From Owenia fusiformis (taxonomy: Eukaryota > Annelida > Polychaeta > Sabellida > Oweniidae): DNA of 62,000 nt. Every line of letters starts with the position of its first letter. Position 1 is the first letter of the stretch. This document shows positions 1-11,826 of the stretch, piece after piece. The stretch lies in contig CAIIXF020000012.1 of assembly GCA_903813345.2 (NCBI GenBank), positions 6,409,615-6,471,614 of the forward strand, written 5' to 3'. The translations under genes and the position numbers were made by a program. The notes under the pieces were generated by a model. That model was not told where the DNA came from. It was given only the letters and a program-made list of their open reading frames with translations, and did no database searches.

Positions 1-2240
1 GGGGGTGGCGGGGGTAGATGGGGGGGGGGGGGGGTTCGAGGCCCCCTCACAAAAAGCTGGCTACGGGCATGCACTATATTATGTTATTAAATGTACATTG
101 GAATTGAGCAGCAGAGTTGCAAATTTCTGGTCGTATGGTCGTAATTTTACGACTTTTTTTCAACTTACGACCAATATATTGAAAATACTTGCCATTCGTA
201 CGAGTATGACGTGGTCCTGAAATTCGTAGTATTAAATTCCCGATATTGGACTGAATTTCAATATTGGGACATTAATTCCTTAATATGAAATGCATCAAAC
301 GTGTATAAATAGCAAGAAAGACCCCCGAATTCGTTCTGATGTCTTTACTTACCTCGTACCTTGATTACACTTCTTCGTAATGAGGAGTGTTGATAGCGGA
401 CCCGCGATTTCAGGTAGATGGTAATACCCATCCGTAAATTTCCTGCATTATCGTTCGCAAATCTAGTGCATTATCAGTATTACGGATGTAGAAAAGAAAT
501 CAAAAAATGGAGCCGGTATCTAAGTCGAAAAAGTCGGCAGTTTGAAAGAGCTTTAGGATTTTGATAACTCGAGGTAAACGTATTGGCGATAGCACAGCTT
601 GCAAATTATGAGAAACGCCAATCCCATTCGCGACAGATTCGTTTATTAGATTTTAATTGACTTTTTGAATCTGTTTTTGAAAAGTGAAACTCAATCTACC
701 ATCATAGTTCGTTTCAAAATAATGCTCAGAGTATTGAGAATCAACTGAAGTTGAAAAATACTTGATGAAACACCAACTCAATGATTATGACGTTCATAAA
801 TAACTAATATCGAATGGGTTTAAATTTTTAAAAAGCCCTTGAGAATTCATGAAGATCTTTTGGTGGTTATTACTATCTTTTAGTGATAATTAGTCGTAGT
901 GCAACCCCTTTGTGGGAAAAAGTGGTAAAAATTCATACGACCTTTTTTCTTGCCATTCATGCAACTATTGTTTTGAGGAGGATCTGCAACTCTGGTAAGC
1001 AGTCTTTAATACTCGTATAAATGAAATCATGCAATATCCTAGATGCGAGTAGAAATAATCTTGATTTACATCATTAAAAATTCACAATTCAGTCAAACTG
1101 GTGTCATATTTGGAATCTACATGTAAAATTACGTCTAAAAATGCAGTTTTGAAAAGAGTTTATCAACTTTGAAAATTTAATTTTCTTTGAAAATGTGACT
1201 TCTAGGTCGGGGAGATTCCCCATAGACTCCATGTTGTAAAACTACAAAAAGTGTAATATGTTTTCTCGTATTGGGCAGATACTATTTTCTTTTACTGGAC
1301 ATATAATTTGTATAACTATCACATACATAAGGGTTATTTGAAAAGCGAACCATTAAAACTGATGCATATTCAAGTTCATGGGACCCTGTCATGTTATTTC
1401 CCCCGAATCAGTCACCTGGTGGCGAAACTGGTAACTACCTAGTCGCATCTGAGTTATTCAATGCTGATTCAAAATCAAAACTGAATTGAGATGGAAATGC
1501 ACGAAGACCTAGTCCGGCAATGTAGGGCCGTCGTTGATTGGTCAAATTTTACCAACAAAAACATTGGGTCGGTATAACACGTGGCTTTCTCTTGGGTACA
1601 AGGCGGTCATAATAGGAATTAAGACAAGTAAAAGAGACCGACTTTGGCAAGGCTATGAAATTTGATTTGTGGGTATTCAAGTGGGTTGATGGGTCTTTTG
1701 CTCTGAATTCACTTCATTGGCGTACCAAATTTCAACATTTTCATTGTCATCATTACATGTTATGAACCCGTTTTTCAAATTAACAGTATTAGGGATAAAA
1801 CCATAGTTTTTTTTATCTGTAATGGCATTTTTCAGTTCATTGGTTTATGTATAGTATTCTCAATTTTTCATGAGGGTGTCTTGTAATGGGGTGGCTAATT
1901 ACTTTACTGAATGACGAATGTTTATCCAAACAATTGATACAAAGAAAATCTGGCCAGTTGTCCATCAGTGAATAAATCATCATGATAAAAGTATAATTTA
2001 TTATAGCATCCATTTGTTACCGTTCTGAATCCAAATGATACATAGTGCAATCCATTTTATACATATATGTTGACGTTTACGAAATGTTTCTCAAATATCT
2101 TCCCTATAACAGGAATATGGTAGCTGAAACTTTCACACATTGTCATACTATGTATATTGAATATGTATGCAAGATTTCAATTCACAATGTTAAGTAGAAA
2201 TTCTGAGATCACTTATTTCGATTTGCTGTCATATTTTTGC
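1..2240. other. Non-coding stretch, no gene seen
   Basis: No convincing coding region. There is a poly-G run near position 21-34. A short block at about 1042-1083 is the reverse complement of about 9053-9101, which borders the zinc-finger fragment at 9 kb, so part of this stretch is probably an old inverted copy of the same repeat. Confidence 0.5.
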
Positions 2241-2466
2241 AATGATCCCATTCCCTATATTGTATTGTATATTTATTTACCTCTAATTAATAGAGAGTTA
2301 CAATAGTTTAAATACATTAAAAGTGTAATATAAATGCAAACAATCATAAATTAAAACATGATGAATAAGTGAATAAATGAAATTAGAAATCTATAGTTAA
2401 TAGACACCGCTATTAATCAGACCATCTTCCCAAAGGTCGAAGTCAAAACACTAAGAAGAAGTGTCA

Positions 2467-3374
2467 TTAAACTGAAGAATTTCTTTTAATTTGCATGGCA
2501 AGAATAATATCTGCTGTTTCCAGTTGGATTTCATTTACACTTTCACCAACTATCTGATTAATACGTTGCTCATTGTTCATAGTGTCATTATAAAGAGGTC
2601 CATATAAAATGTTCATTTGTGACCGCTCAAAATTAAAAGCGTCACATTGAATCAAGAAGTGCTCTATTGTCTCGGATTCCATCTTATCACATAAACTGCA
2701 CTGCATGTTGGTGTTAAACCTGTTCCATTTTTACATGAATTTTGATTAAATTGACCCAACATAAGTCTTACAACTGCCTTGATACCTTTCAATTTGTGTG
2801 GAAATTTTTGAGCTAGGACTCACCATAAGTTTGACGTTGTACATTGATGGGAGTTGACAAAGTACGAAACGCCTGGATAGAACATACATCTAATCTTAAA
2901 CATTGTTTGCTGGAGGTCTCGTGCACGACTGTGGACAATTCGTTTCCAGACAGATTTCGGAACATAGTTTCCGTTTAGCATTTGCTTCACATTCTCGAGC
3001 AAGTCATATTTAAGAACAGTACACCATATCTGAGCAATTGGAGATGTCATCCTTATACCGTCGAAATTAAATTCCATGATTGTCATCCGGAGTAGCAATA
3101 CTCGTCTGTATATATTTCCAACTGGCAAGTTTAAAAACATCCAAAGGAACATCAATTTAGAAACATCTATTCGGAATTCCATTCCCCACCACCCTAGGGG
3201 TTCATATGCGACAGGACACTCTGCAAAGGCAGGTAACGACTGGATTCTCCTCCCTATTTTCCGTTGTGCTGTTTCTAGCTTAGTTACATATCGTGGGTGC
3301 TCGCGTATAATGTATAATTTTTTTAAACATTTTTTTTTCATTATTGCACCCTTTTTCAAATGTTTTTTTTTCAA
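2467..3374 (-). mobile_element. Non-LTR retrotransposon fragment (C-terminal part of the RT polyprotein)
   Basis: Two adjoining open stretches (3374-2820, then 2706-2467) read like the region after the palm domain of a LINE polyprotein. The first contains LETAQRKIGRRIQSLP and LGWWGMEFRIDVSKLMFLW. The second has a terminal zinc-knuckle-like pattern (CSLCDKMESETIEHFLIQC). The RT catalytic core is absent, so this is a 5'-truncated copy, the usual product of incomplete target-primed reverse transcription. The two parts are separated by a frame break. Minus-strand sequence down to about 2255 ends in an AATAAATATACAATACAATA-like tail, typical of LINE 3' ends. The family is not resolved. Confidence 0.7.
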
Positions 3375-3404
3375 CTTTTTGCTGATCGATGATTTCCCAT
3401 GGGA

Positions 3405-3660
3405 AAAACGGACGATCCTATCCTTTAGAAAAAAATATCAATTATATCCACTCATGGATATAAAAATCTTCACTGCACTCACTCATGAACAACAAATGGA
3501 TATAAATGATATTTTTTCAAAACCATAGGATATTTACAGGATATTCTATAATTTTGAGCATTTTTTTCTTCGCTCTCTCGTGCAGTTATCAATATCACTG
3601 AGTAGATCAAAATGATATTCTGAAAAATTATAGGATGTTCTTATTATCCTACACTCAATG
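3405..3660. repeat. Hairpin repeat, copy 1 of an interspersed family
   Basis: It carries mirror-image blocks (cctatcctttag... and ...ataggatgttc) around a palindromic centre with alternating ATATC/GATAT and a CTCTCGTGCAG core. Related copies lie at 8128-8292, 8740-8895 and 12890-13030. This is most likely a non-autonomous fold-back element. No target duplication was identified. Confidence 0.55.
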
Positions 3661-3804
3661 TGCTGAATATATGATATCATTGAAAAATATTTCATGTCTG
3701 TATCCCTACCAAGTTGTCACTGAAGGAAAAAATAAAATGTGTCAAATGTATTAAAAAATTAGTACCGTGGGTACTGGGCTCACATGGTGACAGAAAATAA
3801 AATA

Positions 3805-4975
3805 ATTTTTTTTGCTGATTTTTTGTAAAGCTAGGAAATGGGCCAAAAGTGAATTTCGCAAGACAAGAATGGCGACCATTTTGAAAATAGGTGAGCTTTT
3901 GAACAAAGAGTCATAGGAGAGTTTTTTGTATTGATGTTGTCACAATATTAACTTAAAACAGGAATCCTATCGACAGAGGGTTGAAGGCAAATGGTCCAAA
4001 AGTGGATTTTGCGAGACATATGGACAAATCAATGTTAACTAAAATGGCTGAAAATAGAAAATGGACATACATTTTTGATGATTTTTCGTAACAAAATTAT
4101 TCATACATCTACTCTTTATATTGACATGGATTTTTACAATGTAGGACACTTGAAATTATTTGTAAACCTAGAAAACGGGTCAAAAGTGAATTTCGCGAGA
4201 CAAAAATGGCGGCCATTTTGAAAATAGGCGAGCTTTTGTACCAGGAGTCATAGGAGAGTTTTCTGTATTGATGTTGAACAGAAATAACTTAACCCTTTCC
4301 CGACGTGAATATAAGAGGAAAATGTTGTCCCCAGTGACGGATAAGTAAGAGTGTTTTTTAGGGGAAAGCTGCAAAATACCTATGCCCTGGGACCTATACC
4401 TTGGATTTCATCACTGATATACAAGGATTATCATATAAGAACAACTTGTCAAAATTTGGTGTAAAAATACTGAATAGAACTGGAGATATTGTCATTTCAT
4501 TGATGTATATAAATAAAAATAATGGTGCCAAAAGGAGCCTATCGTCCTGAAAGGTATTACATAATAGGGCTCCATATGGAGCCTATCGTCGTGAAAGGGT
4601 TAAAACAGGAATCCTATCGACAGAGGGTTTAAAACATACCACTGTTGTTGACGGAAAGTGGATTTCGAGAGTCAGATGGACAAATCAATGTTAACTAAAA
4701 TGGCTGAAAATAAAAAAATGGATATAATTTTTCGCTGTTTTTTTTTAACAAAATTATTTCATATATCTACTCTTTACATTGACATGGATTTTTACAATGT
4801 AGGACACCTGAAATTATTTGTAAAGCTAGGAAATGGGTAAAAAGTGAATTTCGCGAGACAAAAATGGCGGCCATTTTGAAAATAGGCGAGCTTTTGAACC
4901 AGGAGTCATAGGAGAGTTTTCTGTCTGGATGTTGAACTGAAATAACTTAAACAGGAATCCTATCGACAGAGGTTT
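3805..4975. repeat. Diverged direct tandem repeat (~350-400 bp units)
   Basis: The same blocks recur in order: 'gtgaatttcgcgagacaaaaatggc', 'aataggcgagcttttga', 'caggaatcctatcgacagag' and 'gacatggatttttacaatgt'. They start near 3805, 4165 and 4830, with intermediate parts at 3990-4140 and 4600-4800. One unit is interrupted by the piggyBac-like element at 4293-4599. No coding potential. Confidence 0.75.
4293..4599. mobile_element. piggyBac-like MITE flanked by TTAA
   Basis: The 307 bp insert begins CCCTTTCCCGACG and ends CGTCGTGAAAGGG, which are imperfect terminal inverted repeats. It is flanked on both sides by TTAA (4289-4292 and 4600-4603). The neighbouring repeat unit near 4939-4960 reads 'gaaataacttaaacagg' and serves as the uninterrupted site: removing the insert plus one TTAA restores it almost exactly. 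TTAA targets and CCC starts are hallmarks of the piggyBac superfamily. There is no transposase, so it is non-autonomous. Confidence 0.85.
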
Positions 4976-4996
4976 TAAAACGTGCCACTATTGTTG

Positions 4997-5045
4997 ACGG
5001 ACAGACGCACGCACGCACGGACGGACGGACGGACAGACAGACGTA
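4997..5045. repeat. Microsatellite (GCAC)n/(GGAC)n/(AGAC)n
   Basis: A short run of cgcacgcacg, then four GGAC units, then AGAC units, immediately after the last tandem-repeat unit. A simple sequence associated with that repeat. Confidence 0.85.
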
Positions 5046-5059
5046 CAAGTGAGTGATTG

Positions 5060-6170
5060 CAAAAGCTCACCATGTGATCAAATTTATTTATGCAAATCCC
5101 CTGAAATAAAATAGGAGATAACCCACATTTTGCACAGTGTGAGCTAAAAACATTATGAATTCGAATATATAACATATATTTCAAACATACAAACATGTAA
5201 TTTAACAATAAATGTTGTTTGATTTAACAATAATAAAAGTAATCCGTAAACTGTGTTTTAACTGTCCACTGTCATTTAGCACCAACTTGAACAGTGGTAA
5301 GTAATCCATAAACTCATTGTTCACTGAGACTGAGAGGACTGGGATGAATCACTGTGAATGACTAGTTGTTTTGATTTACTTTGAGCCAATTATTGATTGT
5401 TGACTGATATGTTGATTGTACCACCACTGATATGGGCATTCATGAAAAGGGATTTAAGGGGGTCCCTAACATTAGAATATTATCTTATATTCCAAAGAAT
5501 CAAAGTTACATCCATACGATACCATAGAAACACAAATGCTGACATTTAGATCCAACTTCATTTGTGCATGATGCATCACCACTGGCATGTAGCGATTATA
5601 GCGATACTGGATACTTTACTGAATTGTGTCGAAGTTAGACGTGTGGTGCGGAAGTTAATATGCAGATGACCATCATTTCAATGTTATATTGTTTGTAGGC
5701 AAATTGAGATTAGGCCATTGGAGTATTTGTTTCAAGCATACATAAAGCATAACGCATTCAAGGGTCACATTTATCATTAAACCAATAACTCAAACATATG
5801 ACCTTGTACACCGACCACCTCTTGAAATCAATGCAGGCCGATTTCAACGAATGCAAACGGTGATATATAAAAGAAACATAATCAAGCATGACCACGTCCC
5901 AACTTCTTTTGTTTTCTTTACAACTAAGCTATGACTGCAGTCTATTCAGTGTTGCGTATCGAACCTTGTTTATTATAAAAATAGTGCAACAACAAGCAGA
6001 ATTCACACATTTACCTTATACTTATTCTCAACTGAAGACATTGAATTTATCTCTTAGGTTTTACATTATAAATATCTTAACATGCAGAATACGAAAATAG
6101 AGGCTTAGGCCCAACTTTGTATGGATTTTATGAAAATAATCTGATTTTAGAGAAATGAAAAGAAAAATGT
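5060..6170. other. Non-coding stretch, no gene seen
   Basis: No convincing ORF, RNA gene or clear repeat. The only reading frames here are short and lack family resemblance. Confidence 0.4.
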
Positions 6171-6589
6171 CCACACCCTACACAAAATATTTATGGTTCC
6201 CCGGGAATACGTATGTGTTGCTTGTATATTAATTAGAATCGTATTCCAGTTACAGAAAGAAGTACATATCATGCTAAACTATATATATATATTTATCGTC
6301 TATTATCCTTTGACAAGTAGAGTAGAGAATAAAAATAAAAAATTCAAAAAATTCAAAAAAGGAAATAAGATTAATTTTTTAGAAAACTACTTGGTAGATG
6401 ATAAAGCAGATATGTGCGGTCGGTTTGGATATGGGGTTTATCCCTCGTGAGATATGGACGTCTACCTTCGGTCCCTATGGTCCATCAGGTAGATATAGAG
6501 ATTATCCTATATGAGGTTCAGGATATTGGGATTACCCCGAGGCAAATATAATATATCTGTCCGAGGGCCGCAGTTCCCGAGTGAAAATA

Positions 6590-7075
6590 TATTTTATTCC
6601 ATATTTTGTTCTTCATTTTCCCAGGGAAATATGAAGGAATTATAATCGTATTGAATCGTATTACATGAAAAAATCGTATTGTCCCCGGGAAAAAATCGTA
6701 TTGGAGCGTATTACATGAAAAAATCGTATTGTCCCCGTGAAAAAATTGTATTGGGGCGTATTGACCTATTTTTTAGTTTCACGGTTATTTTATTTATTTA
6801 TTTTATTTTTCAAACAATGTGCATTTATTAATATAACGTTTGCATTATCCAAATGTAACATTCTAGAGGGATGTATTATGGAATAAATAGGTTATTTCTG
6901 GTCAGGATTGAATATGGGTTTTATTCCTCGAAAAATATGATATTGACCTTGGGCAATATGATATTGACACTCGGTCGCTGCGCTCTCGGTCAGTATTATA
7001 TTACCCTTCAGTCAATATCATATTGTCCCTCGGAATAAAACCCATATTCAATCCCTCCCAGTAAATAACCTATAT
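6590..7075. repeat. Interspersed repeat, copy A (second copy at 17810-18245)
   Basis: It starts with repeated 'aatcgtattgtccccgggaaa' style blocks and ends with a hairpin around 'cggtcgctgcgctctcggtc' with flanking 'caatatcatatt'. The same order of blocks, in the same orientation, is seen at 17810-18245. It is probably a non-autonomous DNA element. A related fragment of the 7.1-7.9 kb palindrome (TCGGTTTGGATATGGGGTTT-type sequence) lies just upstream, at about 6400-6480. Confidence 0.7.
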
Positions 7076-7907
7076 TTATCATATGCCAAGTAGAGTTTTA
7101 GGGAGATAAGTTGGTAAGATATATCCCGTATCCTGATTTTGAGGTTTCCATATCCAGAACCTCCATATCTCCCGCCATATCTCCCGCTTCGGTGCATATC
7201 TTCCCGCTTCCGGTGCATATCTTCCCGCTTCTGGTAATGCAATAAAATGACTTTGCATATGAATGATTTGTTTATTTTTACACCTTGTACTATTGAAATG
7301 GCCATATGCCCTTGAAAACTCCACTTGGTATAGGATAAAGCAGTTATGTACGGTCGGTTTAGATATGGGGTTCATCCCTCGTGAGATATGCACATCTACC
7401 TTCGGTCACTACGGTCCCTCAGGTAAATAAGGGTTATGAACTGGGAGGTTTTGGATATGGGGTTTATCCAGAGGGAGATATGCATATCTACCCGAGGGAC
7501 CGAAGGTAGATGTGCATATCTCACGAGGGATGAACCCAATATCCAAACCGACCGTACATAACTGCTTTATCCTATATCAAGTAGAGTTTTCAGGGGCATA
7601 TGGCCATTTCAATAGTACAAGGTGTAAAAATAAACAAATCATTCATATGCAAAGTCATTTTATTGCATTTCCACTACTTACCGGAAGCGGGAAGATATGC
7701 ACTGAAGCGGGAAGATATGCACCGAAGCGGGAGATATGGCGGGAGATATGGAGGTTCTGGATATGGAAACCTCAAAATAAGGATACGGGATATATCTTAC
7801 CAACTTATCTCCCTAAAACTCTACTTGGCATAGGATAAATATGCATATCTCCCTCTGGATAAACCCCATATCCAAAACTTCCCTGTACATAACCCTTATT
7901 TATCCTA
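7072..7907. mobile_element. Long palindromic (fold-back) element
   Basis: Two arms of about 330-400 bp are reverse complements: 7072-7435 against roughly 7495-7907. Consequently the minus strand of the left arm and the plus strand of the right arm encode the same short peptide start (MHISRGMNPISKPTVHN). The arms also hold short tandem repeats of 'cttcccgcttcggtgcatat', three on the left and in matching positions on the right. No transposase is seen. The apparent ORFs are by-products of the palindrome. Confidence 0.8.
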
Positions 7908-7914
7908 CACTTAG

Positions 7915-8110
7915 TGTACTAAATGTATAATAACATTAAAAAATTAATTTGATATTTATTGGCAAAATGAATATCCGGAGGATATCGTGACGATATACTC
8001 CGGAAACCCCAATTTGCGGATGATATTGTGACGATATACTCCACTTTTTGATTTCCCGCCAAATTGACTCTATTTGGCATGGAATTCATTTTGCAATGAT
8101 ATTATACATT
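7915..8110. repeat. Repeat shared with the Crypton flank at 12.76-13.10 kb
   Basis: Blocks 'ggatatcgtgacgatatac', 'atttcccgccaaattga', 'attcattttgcaatgatatta' and 'acatttagtac' recur, partly in reverse, at 12770-13090. This suggests a non-autonomous relative or terminal part of the element carrying the Crypton-like gene. Confidence 0.6.
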
Positions 8111-8127
8111 TAGTACACTCCTTGTAA

Positions 8128-8292
8128 GTGTAGGATAATAAGAACATCCTATGATTTTTTCAGAATATCATTTTAATCTACTCGGTGATATTGATATATG
8201 CACTTGTTCACTTTGCTCTCTCGTGCAGATATCAATATCACCTCGTAGATAAAAATGATATTCCTTAAAATCATAGGATATCCTATTAGTAT
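8128..8292. repeat. Hairpin repeat, copy 2
   Basis: The left arm 'aacatcctatgattttttc' is mirrored by the right arm ending '...aaaatcataggatatcct'. The centre is ATATCAATATCACC-rich with a CTCTCGTGCAG core, as in the other family members. Confidence 0.7.
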
Positions 8293-8409
8293 TCCATACG
8301 TGATGAGGTTTCAGTGGCATATCAACCGGGAATATATTCCATATCCGGCAAATATTTTTCGTATGTCCTGCTCCGACGGAGCTCCAGGACATATAAATCG
8401 TATGTCCCG

Positions 8410-8700
8410 CTCAAAAAAAATGTTAAAAATAAATTTTTGAAAAAAAATCTGAAAATAAAAATTTGAAAAAATTGTGGAAAAAAATTATGTAAAAGAATTT
8501 TGAAAAAAATTTGAAAAAAAATTTTGAAAATATTCTGAAAAAAAATTATGCAAAAAATGTGAAAAAAATGTTGACAAAAATTTTTGGACAAATAATTTAA
8601 AAAAAAATTTGGGAAAAAAAAATCTGGAAATTTTCTTTTTCATTTTTGAAAAAAATTGAAAACAAATTTGGAAAAAATTTGAAAATGATAACATATTTTG
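8410..8700. repeat. A-rich low-complexity tract
   Basis: Quasi-periodic 'ttgaaaaaaaatttg' sequence. Reading frames on the minus strand are runs of Phe and Lys-like codons with no protein character. Confidence 0.85.
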
Positions 8701-8739
8701 CAAGTAACACACCAGAGCATATGGGATACATAGAAACTA

Positions 8740-8895
8740 TGGAATAAAAAGAACATCCTATGATTTATTCGTGATATGATTTTAATCCACTCATGGATAT
8801 TGATATCTGCACTCTCTCGCTACGCTTGCTCGTGCAGATATCATGTTCATTCATGGATAAAAATCATACCTCTCATAAATCATAGGATATCTTCT
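8740..8895. repeat. Hairpin repeat, copy 3
   Basis: Same architecture as copy 2: 'gaacatcctatgattta' mirrored by 'taaatcataggatatctt', with a central 'ctctctcgctacgcttgctc' loop. Confidence 0.7.
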
Positions 8896-9043
8896 ATGGT
8901 TGCAATGATATAGATCGAATATCACATGATGATATATTTGATATGTGGACCAAGATATCATATTTTAGCAAACAATTTACAAACCATCGAATATCACTTT
9001 TAAACTATCGAATATCACGTCTTAATGATGATTTCCAATTTTT

Positions 9044-9316
9044 TCAAATAATGAATTTTGAATATTTGATGACGTAAATCAAGATAATTTCTACTCGCAT
9101 CTTGTCTATTCCACAGGTTTGGGAAAAGTGTACAGGAAAATCTCCCCGAAAATCTCCATGTTCAATTGATGTATGATCGATATACGAATCGAATGTATTC
9201 TCGCGTGCATTACAATATCCACATTGAAACATTTTTGGCCTGCAATGGACGTATAATGGATTAGAATATGAGGCCGTGTTATCATTCAAATGGAAAGTCA
9301 TGGTATTGGGTTGCAA
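9044..9316 (-). CDS. Possible C2H2-like zinc-finger fragment
   Basis: The 90-residue minus-strand frame contains one finger-like pattern, FQCGYCNARENTFDSYIDH followed by TSIEHGD: Cys-x2-Cys, 12 residues, His-x5-His. The surrounding residues (PLYVHCRPKM) fit a linker. It may be the start of a multi-exon or transposon-borne protein, because the lower part of this block recurs inverted near 1042-1083. A splice border is not clear. The function is unknown; it could also be a chance match. Confidence 0.35.
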   Translation of the reverse strand: MQPNTMTFHLNDNTASYSNPLYVHCRPKMFQCGYCNARENTFDSYIDHTSIEHGDFRGDFPVHFSQTCGIDKMRVEIILIYVIKYSKFII

Positions 9317-9567
9317 GTTAATATCAGATTCAATGCAAATTAAGCATTTAATATCAGATGCGCGATCAGTCCAATAATGTAATTTCAGGTCATCAGTTCG
9401 ATATCTACCAGTTGTTCTAACGACACGGTATTACTAGGCTATCATGTTATAAATACACACACATATAAATAAATCAAACTGGTACACGATATAAGCACGA
9501 CTGCTCTTTCAATTGAGTATAAATGTTGATAAACTTACCCGGAAGCCAACACATACACGTTTAGACG

Positions 9568-9954
9568 ATGCTATTTTCAGTTCAGTGTAAGAGTAAATGC
9601 CCGGATATCAAAGCTTTTTCGTGTAAAGTTTTAACCAAGCATGTAGAATCGAGTTATATTGCGTGTAGAATTTATCGATATCAGGGCCGCTACATGCCAG
9701 TGATCACTTTATACACATTATTTGGCACATTCCATTTTACCTTCACTATGCTTCTTGAAATTACTCAACTTTTTTGTCTCATGTTCCTCCAAATCAAGTT
9801 CATCATAGTCATTTATAGAATGCAGGTTAGCCCAGCCAGCTTCTTATGCAATGTTGGTATCTGGCACTTTAGCTTCCCTCAATGTCTTAGCCATAGCTTA
9901 AAGTGCCTGATAAACTATAAAATGCGCATGCGTCCAGGTGTTGATAAACTATAA
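9568..9954 (+). CDS. Weak hypothetical ORF (128 codons)
   Basis: The frame is long for this AT-rich sequence and encodes a hydrophobic middle section (LFGTFHFTFTMLLEITQLFC). It shows no recognisable domain and no clear promoter or splice context. The codon content resembles background. It is probably spurious and is recorded only because of its length. Confidence 0.12.
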   Translation: MLFSVQCKSKCPDIKAFSCKVLTKHVESSYIACRIYRYQGRYMPVITLYTLFGTFHFTFTMLLEITQLFCLMFLQIKFIIVIYRMQVSPASFLCNVGIWHFSFPQCLSHSLKCLINYKMRMRPGVDKL

Positions 9955-11820
9955 ATAGCGAAAACCCAGGGTTTGTCATCACAAGGTAAGCCAGGACGTG
10001 TTAAGCGAACATCTAGTGTTGATATTGAATTTACATGTAGCCAGATAAGTTTCCTTATTGAAATTACATATAGTTATTAGCAATACTTTGTAGGTGATAA
10101 TTAATAAAATATGAGTATATATGAGAGAAATTGGCCATTTCGAACCTGTTGAAAGTTGTGGCTCTCGGCTACACCGGGGAATTTACTTCCATGAGTTCAG
10201 ACACAAATGTGGGGCTCCCCAAGAGGTACGCGAGAAGGTGACCTGGCATCAAATGTACGACTAAATGCTTTTATCGAGTAGATAAAAGAACGAATACGAC
10301 AATAAGTTATTGCAAACGACAATTCCGAGCATTCATCTCACTGAAGTATTTTGAAGTGAAGAAAATATGATTTTTGTTTTGAAACATGGATTCAGATGAA
10401 CGTAACTTCATTCTGACAACTAATCAAAACTGAACAAAATTGATTATACGTAACAGACGATTTATTGTTTTACAATGTTTTGATCGGCTAAACGAATGAA
10501 ACCAAGAAATTATGACATGTAAAATGGCAATTTTGAAATGTAAAATTTAAAAGTGACAAACACAACCTCCCTATCCACTCTTTATGAGCCCTAATATGTA
10601 CATGCAGCAGTGGTAGTGTACAGCTTATTATCACACTACTGGGCTTTGTATTCTAAAGCTTGAATAACACTGTTCACTCGACGTAAATGTTTTGTGTGTG
10701 CGCAGTCAACGATAATCATTGTTTTATCCCGGTTATATGACCTCGGCAATTATAACAAAACCGTACTAAACGAAAGAGAAAGCTTTCACACACATATTAA
10801 AAATGAACAAGTCTAATCCGCCAGTATAAACTCTGTTATATACGTAGCCAGGTCGGGCGCACACTTTAACGCGTGGAATGGTTGGATATTTTCCCACCAG
10901 GAGCATCTTGTATAGCTCAACACGAAGATATTACAATTAAGAAATTATATATTGTTATTCAACTTTTGCATGCAATAATATAAGAACACAATTGGTAGAA
11001 AAACAAAAATAATTTTAGATTTAATCAATTAATGAATATACAGTATGTCACGTTTATCAGATACATATACTGTAAACAGTCTGCAAATATTAAAGTGTCT
11101 CACATATTTGATCAAAACTTGCCATGCAAACATGTTAGTCTACTTTACTGGCCCCCTTGCTGTAACAAGGAACCCAGAACACATTAAAACGTAAACATAA
11201 ACCAATTAGTCACTTCACTATAAAAGTGGGGGTGTTAGCAAATGTGTATTAGCAGAATACGCTGTGTGCATGGACTAACACAATATCAGTGGTCATTTAC
11301 TGTGTCAACTTAGTAACCCTTGCATATCGTGCTCACTCAAGTATTGAATATTTTTTTATGATCTAAATGTTTGTGGTTTATAAAAAATGTGATATATTTT
11401 AGTTAGAAATACATTAATTAATATATTCATTCAAACAGCACTAGCATGCGGGAAGAAAAAGCAATGGTGACAAAATGCAGACAGAATTTTCCGTAAGGGT
11501 TTGAAATATTTCTGGACACAATCATACATTTACTTCATGTGTACTGTTATTTTAGTGCTGTATTTATAGATATAATTTCACGTATTAAAATCATAGTTTC
11601 CAGCAATGACTTCAAATTCGGAACCACACCTATATCACATTTTCTTCAATAACTCCAAACATGTGTAAACATTGACCATGTTCATATAAATTCAGATTTC
11701 ACGAGCTCTTTCCTATTCGAGTACCCCATACACCCCTGCATGGATTTGAGTTGGATTCGCCTTTTATACGTGAGCCGATACACATCGCAAACGCTGATTG
11801 GATAAAGATTGCGATTGCGA
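9955..11820. other. Non-coding stretch, no gene seen
   Basis: No supported feature in this interval. Confidence 0.45.
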
Positions 11821-11826
11821 GAATCT

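Noticed and set aside
3076-3528. 150-codon plus-strand frame
   Set aside because: It overlaps the minus-strand LINE coding region and runs into the hairpin repeat; no domain seen.
7048-7838. Same peptide encoded on opposite strands
   Set aside because: A consequence of the palindrome, not of two genes.
8322-8712. Phe-rich minus-strand frames
   Set aside because: Low-complexity A-rich DNA gives long frames without stop codons by composition.
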